DNA from: JBIKWM01 sp044356305
Lineage (GTDB): Bacteria > Bacteroidota > Bacteroidia > UBA10329
Direction of reading: 5' to 3'
Assembly (NCBI GenBank): GCA_044356305.1
Contig: JBIKWM010000039.1
Coordinates: 1 to 28,435 of the forward strand
Length of the DNA stretch: 28,435 nucleotides
Part shown: positions 9,556 to 17,293 of the stretch, in pieces
How positions within the stretch are numbered: position 1 is the stretch's first letter
Layout: every line of letters begins with the position of its first letter
The notes under the pieces: generated by a model
Told to the model about the DNA's origin: nothing
Database searches by the model: none
Seen by the model: only the letters and a program-made list of their open reading frames with translations
Program-made: the position numbers and the translations under genes

Positions 9556-10103
9556 CGGCCAGGGTTCTGCTTAAGGAAGGAGGCCCAACCAGAGACGGCC
9601 GTTTTACCACCCGGAACTTTATTCTGAAAATGATGGCACATGGCCACCGCCAGGGCATCGGTGGCATCGAGCGCATACTGCTCGGCTTTGATACCCAGAA
9701 TGTGCTGTAACATGGCCGCAACCTGTTCCTTGCTTGCGCTACCATTGCCGGTCACACTCTGTTTCACTTTACGGGGCGAATATTCCTCAACTGGGATATT
9801 CTGGGCCAATGCCGCGGCCATGCACACACCCTGAGCCCGCCCCAATTTGAGCATACTCTGCACATTGCTGCCGAAGAATGGGGCCTCGATGGCCATCTCA
9901 TCGGGCTTGTATTCGCGCACAAGCCCTGAAGTGCGTTCGAAAATGGTCTTCAGTCGGGTAGGGTGATCCTTAAACTTATCGAGTTTGAGGATTCCCAACG
10001 CAACAAGATTCACTTTCTGCCCCACAATATGAATAATGCCGTATCCCATTACCACAGTGCCAGGATCGATACCGATAATGATGCGGTCTGTTGTGTTGCT
10101 CAT
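9546..10103 (-). CDS. ruvC: Crossover junction endodeoxyribonuclease RuvC
   Basis: RuvC is the Holliday junction resolvase, cutting four-way DNA junctions as a dimer together with RuvAB. At 185 residues it is slightly longer than the Escherichia coli protein. The four acidic catalytic residues are in their expected places: D13 in IIGIDPGT, E73 in AIEAPFF, and D146 and D149 in ALDATDALA. The start overlaps the stop of the upstream methyltransferase gene as ATGA (bases 10100-10103), so the two are translationally coupled. The 3' end overlaps the HIT gene tail to tail. The last roughly 20 residues are a variable tail. Confidence 0.97.
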   Translation of the reverse strand: MSNTTDRIIIGIDPGTVVMGYGIIHIVGQKVNLVALGILKLDKFKDHPTRLKTIFERTSGLVREYKPDEMAIEAPFFGSNVQSMLKLGRAQGVCMAAALAQNIPVEEYSPRKVKQSVTGNGSASKEQVAAMLQHILGIKAEQYALDATDALAVAMCHHFQNKVPGGKTAVSGWASFLKQNPGRQA

Positions 10104-10846
10104 CTATCTGAAAGATGAAAAAGAAGGATGGCAGTGGCCGTGGCCGCGTTAAGAGATTCGGTCATGGCTCCATCGACTTTCGCAATTGTAACCGAATCGG
10201 TGCAAAGTGCCTGCACTTCAGGTCTGATGCCGTGCGATTCGCTACCAATCACCAGAATGCCATCGCTAATTCTGTTGAACATGTGGATGTCATTGCCGTC
10301 AAGTACCGATGCCAATGCAGGAAGACCACGGCTTCTGAAACGGTTTAGGGTCACATCATATTTCCCGATACTGACCTGCACCCGGAACAATGAACCCATG
10401 GCACTCTGTACCACCTTGGGCGAATACGGGTCGGCACTGTCAGGGCTCAGAAGCACCTCTACAGCACCGAACCACTCTGCCAGTCGGATGATGGTGCCCA
10501 CGTTACCAGGGTCAGCGACCCCATCGAGGAAAAGTGTTATCCCCGTTTCCTTTGGCCTGTGGGTCTGTTTCGGAATCCTAGCTATACAAATGATCCCAGG
10601 CGGGGAATCCATGGCGCTAAGGCGGTCCATTGCTTTGGCATCGACCTCAAATGTCTGGAACTTGCGTAGCGAATCGGGAATTGCTGTCCCATTGCGTACC
10701 ACCACACATTCAACATCCAATTCACTTTCAGCAAGTTCTTCGCACACCTTGAAACCCTCGGCAATGAAAAGGCCCTCTGCGAGCCGGGCCTTGCGGGAGT
10801 GCAGGGCAGCGTAGCGTTTGACTTGTTCTTTGGTAAGGGTGGCCAT
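10100..10846 (-). CDS. TrmH/SpoU-family RNA 2'-O-methyltransferase
   Basis: This predicted SAM-dependent enzyme (248 residues) methylates a ribose 2'-OH in rRNA or tRNA. The three SPOUT motifs are present: NVGTIIRLAEWFG (residues 115-127, with N115 and R121), LVIGSESHG (198-206) and TESLNAATATAILLF (from about 229). An N-terminal substrate-binding domain precedes them, including RLAEGLFIAEGFKV. The family is clear, but the target nucleotide is not determined, so I give no symbol. I used the ATG at 10846 rather than the TTG one codon further out. It is the first gene of a two-gene unit with ruvC and is divergent from tamL across a short gap containing a palindrome. Confidence 0.92.
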   Translation of the reverse strand: MATLTKEQVKRYAALHSRKARLAEGLFIAEGFKVCEELAESELDVECVVVRNGTAIPDSLRKFQTFEVDAKAMDRLSAMDSPPGIICIARIPKQTHRPKETGITLFLDGVADPGNVGTIIRLAEWFGAVEVLLSPDSADPYSPKVVQSAMGSLFRVQVSIGKYDVTLNRFRSRGLPALASVLDGNDIHMFNRISDGILVIGSESHGIRPEVQALCTDSVTIAKVDGAMTESLNAATATAILLFHLSDR

Positions 10847-10860
10847 CAATCAGAGCGTGG

Positions 10861-10870
10861 CCCACGTGGG
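10861..10870. promoter_or_regulatory. Palindrome CCCACGTGGG between divergent genes
   Basis: This is a perfect 10-bp palindrome in the gap between the methyltransferase start and the tamL promoter-like element, which begins 4 bases downstream of it. It is a candidate operator that could act on one or both genes. Nothing beyond position and symmetry supports this. Confidence 0.3.
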
Positions 10871-10873
10871 GCA

Positions 10874-10881
10874 TAACTTTG
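10874..10881 (+). promoter_or_regulatory. Candidate -7 promoter element TAACTTTG of tamL
   Basis: This is an exact TAnnTTTG match 30 bases before the GTG start preferred for tamL. No clear -33 TTG is at the usual distance. If it is real, the TTG at 10879 cannot be the translation start, because it lies inside the promoter. Confidence 0.45.
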
Positions 10882-10911
10882 GCGAAGTTCCGAACACCAC
10901 TCCTATCTCAG

Positions 10912-13284
10912 GTGCGCCTCCCGCTATTATTTATCGCAATGGCATTGTCAGTAATGGCCTGTTCGCCCACACGCAAGCTGGCCGATAGCGAGTATCTCTT
11001 GGTGAAGAATACTCTTAAGGTCGATTCGGGCAAGGTGGATAAAGACGGCCTGGCTCAGTTGATCAGGCAACGGCCCAATAGGCGCATACTGGGTTTTTAC
11101 CGCTTTCACCTTCAGGTATGGAGCCTTGTGGATCAGGAAAAGGTGGCTAAAAGGGCCGATGAGCTTGAATTGAAGAATGATGCCCGCAACAAGCGCAGGA
11201 TGGCAAAGGGAAAGGAACCGAAGGAACGAAGAAGGTCGTTCGGTGAATGGCTGATGGAAATAGGAGAGGAGCCTGTGGTGTACGATCAACTCCTTACGAT
11301 GCGCACATCTGAGCAATTGGCCATATTCATGCAGAGCAAGGGATATTTCCGCTCAACCGTGACTGATACGGTTGTATTCAAACGAAAAAGGGCACGCGTC
11401 ACTTACTCGGTAAATGCAGGTCCACGCTATTCCGTAAGGAATGCGGACATGCAGATTGATGACGAGCCCATAGGCCGGTTGGTGCGTGCATCTGACCGTG
11501 AGCGTACATTGAGAAGTGGTGACCCGTACGATGCCGATGTCCTGCAGACCGAACGCGAGCGAATTGCACGCCTACTAAAAGGTAGTGGATACTATGCATT
11601 CAACGAATCAGATATACGTTTTCAAGTTGATACCGCTGCCGGTACCCATCAGGTAGATGTGCGGATGCTGATAGAGGGCAATTCGGCTGACACGGCTCAG
11701 AACGACCCGTCCATGCACGTTTTTAAGATACGCCATGTGTACGTAAGCACTGATTATGACCAGAAGAATCCGCTGTCGACTGATTCAGACACGATGCAGT
11801 ACAACGGCATCGACCTTATTTATCGCAGTCGCTTCAAACACCGGCCCGAGGTTCTGCTTAACAAGATATTTCTACAACCTGGCGATATATACCGTGTGCG
11901 CAGGACCGAGATGACCTACCAGATGCTGTCGGGCCTCAAGGCTTTCCGGTATGTAAATGTCAGTTTCAGGGAGGTGCGCGACTCAACGGGCCGACACCTG
12001 CTCGATGCTTTCGTACAACTCACCCCATCTCTCAAACAGACCTATACGGTAGAAGCTCAGGGAACCAACCGCGAGGGCAACCTGGGTGTGAGTGGCAACC
12101 TCATATTCCAGAACCGCAACCTGTTTCGGGGTGCCGAGATGCTTGAACTGCGTATCAAGGGCGGTCTAGAATATCAGGTGCTGACCCAAGGTACCCAAGA
12201 TGAGAACATCAGTGGAGTACTACCTTTCAACACTTTGGAGATAGGACCAGAACTGAGTCTCAACATTCCGAAGTTCATTCTGCCCTTTAAAGCCAAGTTC
12301 CTTGACCGGTACGGCAATCCTTCAACTTATTTCAAGGTTGCGTACAACTACCAGCAGCGCCCTGACTTTACGCGCAGCGTGTTCAACGCCACATATGGCT
12401 ATCGTTGGACATCGGGTCAGTTCCATAAGCATCAGCTCAATCCGGTCGAGGTGAACTTTGTGAACATTTACAATGAGAGCGACACCTTCAAGACCTATAT
12501 CAATCTGATCAAGGATAAGCTGTTACGGAACACCTTCAGACCTCACCTCACCACACTCACCAACTACACGTACACCTTTAACAACCAGAGAGTCAACAAG
12601 CATCGCAATTTCACCTTCCTAAGGGTTAAGCTGGAGAGTTCGGGCAATGTTCTGAGAGGAATTATGAGCGCTGCTCAGGCCAAGAAAGACAGTACTGGCA
12701 GCTACACCATACTCGGTGTGCCTTTTGCACAATACCTGAAGTACGAGGTCGATCTGCGCAGATATGTATACCTCAATGCTCATAGTCAGGTGGTGTTCAG
12801 GTTTTTCCACGGCCTTGGTTATCCGTTGCTCAATCTGGGTGTTATGCCTTTCGAGAACAGTTTCTTTGCTGGTGGGGCGAACGGAATAAGAGCTTGGAGG
12901 CCCCGCACATTGGGGCCTGGGTCGCATCCATCTGATTCGGTCAGTATCGACCAGTTCGGTGATATCAAATTGGAATTCAACATAGAGTACCGTTTTGATA
13001 TATACCGATGGTTCAAGGGTGCCGTATTCACTGATGCCGGTAATATCTGGCTCATGAAGACCGATGTGGACCGTCCGGCCGGCAATTTCGAATTTGGACG
13101 GTTCTATAAGGAGATCGCATGGGGCGGAGGTCTGGGCCTTAGGCTCGACCTCAACTTCTTTGTCATCCGACTCGATGCTGCCATGAAGTTCCACGACCCG
13201 GGCGAGCCCGAGGGCCAGCGGTGGGTGGCCGACACGTCTTGGCAGAATATCAACTTCAACCTCGGTATCGGTTATCCGTTCTGA
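10912..13284 (+). CDS. tamL: TamL-type BamA/TamA-family outer-membrane lipoprotein
   Basis: This is an Omp85-superfamily protein that in Bacteroidota works with TamB in outer-membrane biogenesis. From the GTG at 10912 it has a short lipoprotein signal (RLPLLFIAMALSVMA then Cys17). It continues as SPTRKLADSEYLLVKNTLKVD and RRILGFYRFHLQVW, which I recognise as typical of the family. POTRA-like regions follow. The C-terminal barrel contains the loop-6 motif GIRAWRPRTLGPG and ends in phenylalanine (GIGYPF). An in-frame TTG at 10879 would add 11 residues and still give a plausible signal, but it coincides with a promoter-like TAACTTTG. No tamB is next to it; instead the stop codon directly abuts the ATG of a DNA-glycosylase-like gene. 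Confidence 0.88.
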   Translation: MRLPLLFIAMALSVMACSPTRKLADSEYLLVKNTLKVDSGKVDKDGLAQLIRQRPNRRILGFYRFHLQVWSLVDQEKVAKRADELELKNDARNKRRMAKGKEPKERRRSFGEWLMEIGEEPVVYDQLLTMRTSEQLAIFMQSKGYFRSTVTDTVVFKRKRARVTYSVNAGPRYSVRNADMQIDDEPIGRLVRASDRERTLRSGDPYDADVLQTERERIARLLKGSGYYAFNESDIRFQVDTAAGTHQVDVRMLIEGNSADTAQNDPSMHVFKIRHVYVSTDYDQKNPLSTDSDTMQYNGIDLIYRSRFKHRPEVLLNKIFLQPGDIYRVRRTEMTYQMLSGLKAFRYVNVSFREVRDSTGRHLLDAFVQLTPSLKQTYTVEAQGTNREGNLGVSGNLIFQNRNLFRGAEMLELRIKGGLEYQVLTQGTQDENISGVLPFNTLEIGPELSLNIPKFILPFKAKFLDRYGNPSTYFKVAYNYQQRPDFTRSVFNATYGYRWTSGQFHKHQLNPVEVNFVNIYNESDTFKTYINLIKDKLLRNTFRPHLTTLTNYTYTFNNQRVNKHRNFTFLRVKLESSGNVLRGIMSAAQAKKDSTGSYTILGVPFAQYLKYEVDLRRYVYLNAHSQVVFRFFHGLGYPLLNLGVMPFENSFFAGGANGIRAWRPRTLGPGSHPSDSVSIDQFGDIKLEFNIEYRFDIYRWFKGAVFTDAGNIWLMKTDVDRPAGNFEFGRFYKEIAWGGGLGLRLDLNFFVIRLDAAMKFHDPGEPEGQRWVADTSWQNINFNLGIGYPF

Positions 13285-13980
13285 ATGGGCACTTTGGCTG
13301 ATGCCATGTTGGACATGAACCGGTTGCTTCGACTCGAGGCTCAGTTGCCTGCGGGTTACAGCATACTCAATCCTTTCCATGGCCCTGATGCCGATGTGGT
13401 ATGGCGTATCAATACCGCCTTTTATAAGCGTTTCTATGACGATGATGCCCCACGAAGGCTCATATTGGGCATCAACCCGGGCAGGTTGGGGGCAGGCCTT
13501 ACTGGCATACCGTTCACCGATACCAGACGCCTTACCGAAGACTGCCATATTCCATGCCCAGAGCTGCATTCGCATGAGCCCTCATCGGTGTTCGTTTACT
13601 GTGTGATACGCGCCATGGGAGGTCCCGAGGCGTTCTATGGCCGCTTCCTAATCAGTTCGGTCTGTCCGCTCGGACTTCTGTTCGACAAGGGCAACGGCCG
13701 GCCCGTGAATGCAAACTATTACGATAGTTCAGCCCTGACCTCAGCCCTTTTGCCCTTTATTGAGCACAGCCTGCGTAGCCATGCGACCATGGGCCTGCGT
13801 ACAGACGTGGTCTATTGCTTCGGGACTGGCGACAATTTCCGTGCGCTCTCGGCCATTAATCAGCGCATTGGCCTGTTTGGGCGCATCGTCCCGCTTGAGC
13901 ATCCACGCTACATCATGCAGTACCGGGCCAAAGATGCTGATGCGTATGTCTCACGATTCATGGAGGCACTCGGCCATTGA
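13285..13980 (+). CDS. SMUG2-like uracil-DNA glycosylase superfamily protein
   Basis: This is a 231-residue protein of the uracil-DNA glycosylase fold, most like the SMUG2-type group common in Bacteroidota, which would excise damaged bases to start base-excision repair. Visible landmarks are LILGINPGRLGAGLTGIPFT (about residues 59-78), the counterpart of the catalytic water-binding motif with N64, and EHPRYIMQYR (205-214), resembling the C-terminal DNA-intercalation loop. Its ATG directly follows the tamL stop (TGAATG), so translation is probably coupled to tamL. It lacks a membrane segment or signal peptide. Family assignment is from recalled motifs; enzymatic specificity is not established. 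Confidence 0.8.
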   Translation: MGTLADAMLDMNRLLRLEAQLPAGYSILNPFHGPDADVVWRINTAFYKRFYDDDAPRRLILGINPGRLGAGLTGIPFTDTRRLTEDCHIPCPELHSHEPSSVFVYCVIRAMGGPEAFYGRFLISSVCPLGLLFDKGNGRPVNANYYDSSALTSALLPFIEHSLRSHATMGLRTDVVYCFGTGDNFRALSAINQRIGLFGRIVPLEHPRYIMQYRAKDADAYVSRFMEALGH

Positions 13981-14083
13981 TTCCCGAAGCGCTTCTATCC
14001 GTTACCTGAGCCAAGGAGCGCCTGCGAGGTACTGACAACCGGGCACTAAGGCGATGATTTGAAAAAAAGGTAGTGTAACAATG

Positions 14084-14123
14084 AAAAACCAAAAGACCCC
14101 GGCCGAAAGCTCGGCTAGGGTCT
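14084..14123 (-). terminator. Rho-independent terminator of rpmH
   Basis: Read on the minus strand, outer arms AGACCC/GGGTCT (14094-14099 and 14118-14123) enclose an inner GCCGA/TCGGC stem. They are followed by a T-rich stretch (TTTTGGTTTTT, bases 14084-14094). It lies 37 bases beyond the rpmH stop. On the plus strand there is no T tract, so it may not serve the converging glycosylase gene. Confidence 0.75.
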
Positions 14124-14136
14124 CAGGCATGATGGA

Positions 14137-14151
14137 CCGCCCGTTGGGCGG
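14137..14151. other. Perfect GC hairpin just after rpmH stop
   Basis: Arms CCGCCC and GGGCGG are separated by a 3-base loop. The hairpin lies between the rpmH stop and its terminator and has no T tract of its own. It could protect the 3' end of the small mRNA or help the plus-strand message end; both are guesses. Confidence 0.4.
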
Positions 14152-14159
14152 TAAGCAAA

Positions 14160-14321
14160 TCAAATCTTCTTATGGGCCTTCTCGTCACTCACGGTGAGTT
14201 TCTTGCGGCCTTTGGCCCTACGTGCGGCCAATACCCTGCGGCCGTTGGCGCTGCTCATGCGCTTGCGGAACCCGTGTTTATTGTTGCGCTTGCGCCTAGA
14301 TGGTTGGAAAGTCCTTTTCAT
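14160..14321 (-). CDS. rpmH: Large ribosomal subunit protein bL34
   Basis: This is a 53-residue, very basic protein of the 50S subunit. It begins MKRTFQPSRRKRNNKHGFRK, the near-invariant bL34 start, and continues MSSANGRRVLAARRAKGRKK; the C-terminal tail is slightly longer than the minimal family length. A TTG at 14345 would extend it, but that TTG lies inside the promoter -7 element, so the ATG at 14321 is the start. A purine-rich GAGAGGG just before the ATG is one of the few Shine-Dalgarno-like sites in the window. The gene stands alone, with its own strong promoter and terminator, and is not next to dnaA or rnpA here. Confidence 0.97.
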   Translation of the reverse strand: MKRTFQPSRRKRNNKHGFRKRMSSANGRRVLAARRAKGRKKLTVSDEKAHKKI

Positions 14322-14342
14322 AGCCCTCTCAGAATTGGGGCG

Positions 14343-14373
14343 CAAATGTAGTGAAATGCCTTACACGACCAAA
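14343..14373 (-). promoter_or_regulatory. Bacteroidota-type promoter of rpmH
   Basis: On the minus strand TTTG (14370-14373) is followed after exactly 19 bases by TACATTTG (14343-14350). This matches the -33 TTTG / -7 TAnnTTTG pattern in both sequence and spacing. The predicted leader before the rpmH ATG is about 16-19 bases. It is the best promoter in the window. Confidence 0.75.
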
Positions 14374-14389
14374 CATTGCCACAGATAAA

Positions 14390-14419
14390 TTGTATGGGCT
14401 TCGGGGCGCGGTAATTTCG
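14390..14419 (+). promoter_or_regulatory. Candidate promoter of the ABC exporter gene
   Basis: TTG (14390-14392), a 19-base spacer and TAATTTCG (14412-14419) fit the Bacteroidota pattern with one change in the -7 box. It is back to back with the rpmH promoter, with about 16 bases between the two -33 elements. The implied leader is only about 11-14 bases. Confidence 0.55.
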
Positions 14420-14435
14420 CGGCCCCAGAGCACCG

Positions 14436-16283
14436 ATGGCAAGACACGGATTCAATGATGATGACCTGCCCAAAGCAGCAGTGAACCGCGCCAGTCTGCG
14501 CAAGATGAGCCGCATTCTGGCTTATTTCAGGCCATATCGGTCGCGCTACATGCTGGGACTGTTGTTCCTATTCCTAACTGGCATCACCGCGCTTGTGTTT
14601 CCTATGCTGATTGGCAAACTGGTGAACGCAGCGGGTGGTAGCGGCAGCCCTGTGGGCAATATGCCGGCTGGAGCGGCAGAGTGGTTGTTGCCATCGGGTG
14701 CCGACCCCCTTGCCAATATAGACCGTGTGGCCCTGATCCTGCTGGTGCTGTTCGTGGCACAGGCCGTGTTCTCATTCTTCCGCATCTATCTATTTGTCAA
14801 TGTCACAGAACATGTGCTTGCAGCACTGAGGCGCGACACCTACGACCGACTCATCCGCCTGCCCATGGCATTCTTTGCTCAGCGTAGGGTGGGCGAGCTC
14901 AACAGCCGCATTGCCACCGATATAAGTATGCTGTCTGAGACCTTTACCACAGTTGTGGCGGAATTGCTGCGTCAGACCATGCTAATCGTGGGCGGCATTG
15001 TATTTCTGGCCATCACAAGTGTGAAACTGACCATGATGATGCTGGCCACAGTGCCAGTGGTCATGGTGTTCGCAGTGGTATTCGGGCGCATGATCCGTAA
15101 GATATCGAAGGAGACCCAGGACCGCATAGCCGATAGCAACACTATTGTAGAGGAGACCTTGGCGGCCATAACCAATGTGAAGGCTTTTGCCAATGAGCGG
15201 TTTGAGACCTTGCGTTATGGCCGGAGCACCGAGGCTATAGTGGGCATCGCGCTCAAAGGGGCCAAGGCCCGTGGCTTCTTCGCCTCGTTCATCATATTCT
15301 GCCTTTTCGGCAGCATTGTGGCTGTTATATGGTACGGTGTGCGGCTCGTGAATGCCGGTGAGATGGGCATGGGCGATATGTTCCAGTTTGTGCTTTATAG
15401 CGTGTTTGTGGGTGCCAGCATAGGCGGCATGGCCGAGATGTATGCACAGGTTCAGCGCGCTCTCGGCAGTGTTGACCGCATACTTGAGATACTGGACGAG
15501 CCTACAGAGGGCGTCCTATCTTCAGGCACATTCAAAGATCCTATCCGTGGCAAGCTGGCCTTCAGCAATGTCACCTTCAGGTATCCATCGCGGCCCGAGG
15601 TGACAGTGCTCAATGATGTGAGCTTCAATGCCGTGGCGGGCGAGACAGTGGCCCTTGTAGGTCCCAGTGGCAGCGGCAAGAGCACCATGGCCGCTCTTGT
15701 GCTTCGGTTCTATGAAGTGGAAAAAGGTGCTGTGATGATTGACGACCACAGCACAGCCGATTTTGATCTGGAGAGTCTGCGCAGTCAGATGGCTGTAGTG
15801 CCGCAGGATGTTATCCTGTTCGGTGGCACCATACGTGAGAATATCGGCTATGGTAAGCCTGGCGCCAGCATGGACGAGATCATGGATGCGGCACGTAAGG
15901 CGAATGCCCACCATTTCGTGTCCTCTTTTCCCGAAGGGTATGACACTGTTGTGGGCGAACGTGGAATAAAGCTATCAGGAGGTCAGCGGCAGCGTATCGC
16001 CATAGCCCGTGCAGTGCTAAAGGATCCACGCATCCTTATTCTGGACGAGGCCACCAGCAGTCTCGACAGCGAGAGCGAAAGACTGGTGCAGGAGGCATTG
16101 GATAAACTAATGGTGGGTCGCACCAGCATAGTCATAGCTCACCGCCTCAGCACCGTGCGCAATGCAGACCGCATCGTGGTGCTTGACCGCGGCAAGGTGG
16201 TAGAGAACGGCAGTCACCGCGACCTGGTCGAGCTTGACGGAGGGCTATATCGCAGTCTGCTCTCCCTCCAGATGCAAGGGTGA
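14436..16283 (+). CDS. MsbA-like ABC exporter, fused permease and ATPase
   Basis: This is a 615-residue half-transporter of the inner membrane that would act as a homodimer to export a hydrophobic or lipid substrate; the substrate is unknown. The permease half (about residues 30-340) has several hydrophobic segments, for example 38-60, 97-121 and 181-218. The ATPase half has Walker A GPSGSGKST (409-417), Q-loop Q457, signature LSGGQ (513-517), Walker B ILILDE (533-538) and H-loop H569, so it should be active. It stands alone between rpmH and the redoxin gene, with no accessory subunit nearby. Family is certain; calling it a lipid A flippase would go beyond the evidence. Confidence 0.93.
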   Translation: MARHGFNDDDLPKAAVNRASLRKMSRILAYFRPYRSRYMLGLLFLFLTGITALVFPMLIGKLVNAAGGSGSPVGNMPAGAAEWLLPSGADPLANIDRVALILLVLFVAQAVFSFFRIYLFVNVTEHVLAALRRDTYDRLIRLPMAFFAQRRVGELNSRIATDISMLSETFTTVVAELLRQTMLIVGGIVFLAITSVKLTMMMLATVPVVMVFAVVFGRMIRKISKETQDRIADSNTIVEETLAAITNVKAFANERFETLRYGRSTEAIVGIALKGAKARGFFASFIIFCLFGSIVAVIWYGVRLVNAGEMGMGDMFQFVLYSVFVGASIGGMAEMYAQVQRALGSVDRILEILDEPTEGVLSSGTFKDPIRGKLAFSNVTFRYPSRPEVTVLNDVSFNAVAGETVALVGPSGSGKSTMAALVLRFYEVEKGAVMIDDHSTADFDLESLRSQMAVVPQDVILFGGTIRENIGYGKPGASMDEIMDAARKANAHHFVSSFPEGYDTVVGERGIKLSGGQRQRIAIARAVLKDPRILILDEATSSLDSESERLVQEALDKLMVGRTSIVIAHRLSTVRNADRIVVLDRGKVVENGSHRDLVELDGGLYRSLLSLQMQG

Positions 16284-16302
16284 CAGAACCAGCATTTTTC
16301 TT

Positions 16303-16310
16303 TACTTTCG
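16303..16310 (+). promoter_or_regulatory. Candidate -7 element TACTTTCG before the redoxin gene
   Basis: It matches TAnnTTTG at all but one base and lies 25 bases before the ATG. No convincing -33 element is at the right distance. Confidence 0.35.
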
Positions 16311-16334
16311 GGCCATTAACCTAAATCTGAACAG

Positions 16335-17141
16335 ATGAGAAAGACTCTACCCGCTCTTTTCTTGGCCTTCTCCGCTTCTGCCTTTGCACAGACCCCTTTG
16401 ACCACCGCTGTGGACTTTACCGCCACAGACATTGATGGCAACCAGTTCAATCTGTTTGATAAGCTAGATGCCGGCTACCATGTAGTGCTCGATTTCATGT
16501 TCACCACCTGCGGTCCTTGTCAGGCAACGGGCCCAAAACTCTATGGCGGATTCACCAATTTCGGGTGCAACAACGCAGCAGCCGATGTGTTTTTTGTGAG
16601 CATCAACCGCGATGATGATAACTCGGTCATGCATACTTGGGAAGCTACCTACATGAACCCCACCGGCCCGTATCCGCTTGGAATCAGCGGTACTCAGGGT
16701 TCTGAGTCAGGAGGACCGCAGACACTGCACAACACCTACGGTGTGGGTGCCTTTCCCACAATGATCCTGATAGCGCCAGATAGGCAGATCATAGAGCAGG
16801 ACATGTGGCCGATAACAGATGCCAGCACCTTCACCACTTATTTTGAGTCGCATGGTCTTTCACAATCCTCGTGCTCAGTAGGAATTGAAGAGGAACTGGC
16901 TCAGCGCGATCTGACCTTGGCACCGGTGCCAGCAGGTTCTGAGGTCTCTTTGAGTGTGAGCAGGGGCCAGATTCTCTCCATTGAAATGGTCGATCTTTCG
17001 GGCCGTTCGGTGCTTGTCATTGACCAAGTGGCCGCTGTACGTGCCACAGTTGATGTGAGCGGCATGAATGCTGGTGCCTACACCGCCAAAGTGCGTAAGG
17101 ACGATGGCAGCCTGCTCACCCGCAGGTTCATCAAGCAATGA
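16335..17141 (+). CDS. Secreted thioredoxin-fold protein with T9SS sorting tail
   Basis: This 268-residue protein starts with a signal peptide (MRKTLPALFLAFSASAFA), followed by an AhpC/TSA or TlpA-like thioredoxin fold. The redox motif CGPC is at residues 59-62 (FTTCGPC), and a likely cis-proline is in GAFPTMILI. After about residue 180 the chain changes to a beta-rich tail with LAPVPAGSEVSLSV, IEMVDLSGRSVL and MNAGAYTAKV. It ends RRFIKQ, the layout of a type A T9SS sorting domain. The expected role is a thiol-disulfide oxidoreductase exported to the cell surface or medium; the partner is unknown. Having a sorting tail is unusual for TlpA-like proteins, which are mostly periplasmic. A strong terminator follows. 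Confidence 0.85.
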   Translation: MRKTLPALFLAFSASAFAQTPLTTAVDFTATDIDGNQFNLFDKLDAGYHVVLDFMFTTCGPCQATGPKLYGGFTNFGCNNAAADVFFVSINRDDDNSVMHTWEATYMNPTGPYPLGISGTQGSESGGPQTLHNTYGVGAFPTMILIAPDRQIIEQDMWPITDASTFTTYFESHGLSQSSCSVGIEEELAQRDLTLAPVPAGSEVSLSVSRGQILSIEMVDLSGRSVLVIDQVAAVRATVDVSGMNAGAYTAKVRKDDGSLLTRRFIKQ

Positions 17142-17158
17142 TTCTTTATTAGCTGTTG

Positions 17159-17192
17159 ACCCTGTCGGTATTCAAGTACCGGCAGGGTTTTT
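17159..17192 (+). terminator. Rho-independent terminator after the redoxin gene
   Basis: A 12-bp stem (17159-17170 with 17177-17188, one G-U pair) has a TTCAAG loop and runs directly into TTTTT. It begins 18 bases after the stop. Confidence 0.9.
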
Positions 17193-17293
17193 CATTTCTC
17201 AGCTATTCGCACCTGTCATCTGTCTATATCAATTAGCAATTGGTCTTAATGATGAAGAAGTTCAACTATTGAGGCATTTCTTTGCGCCCCGAA

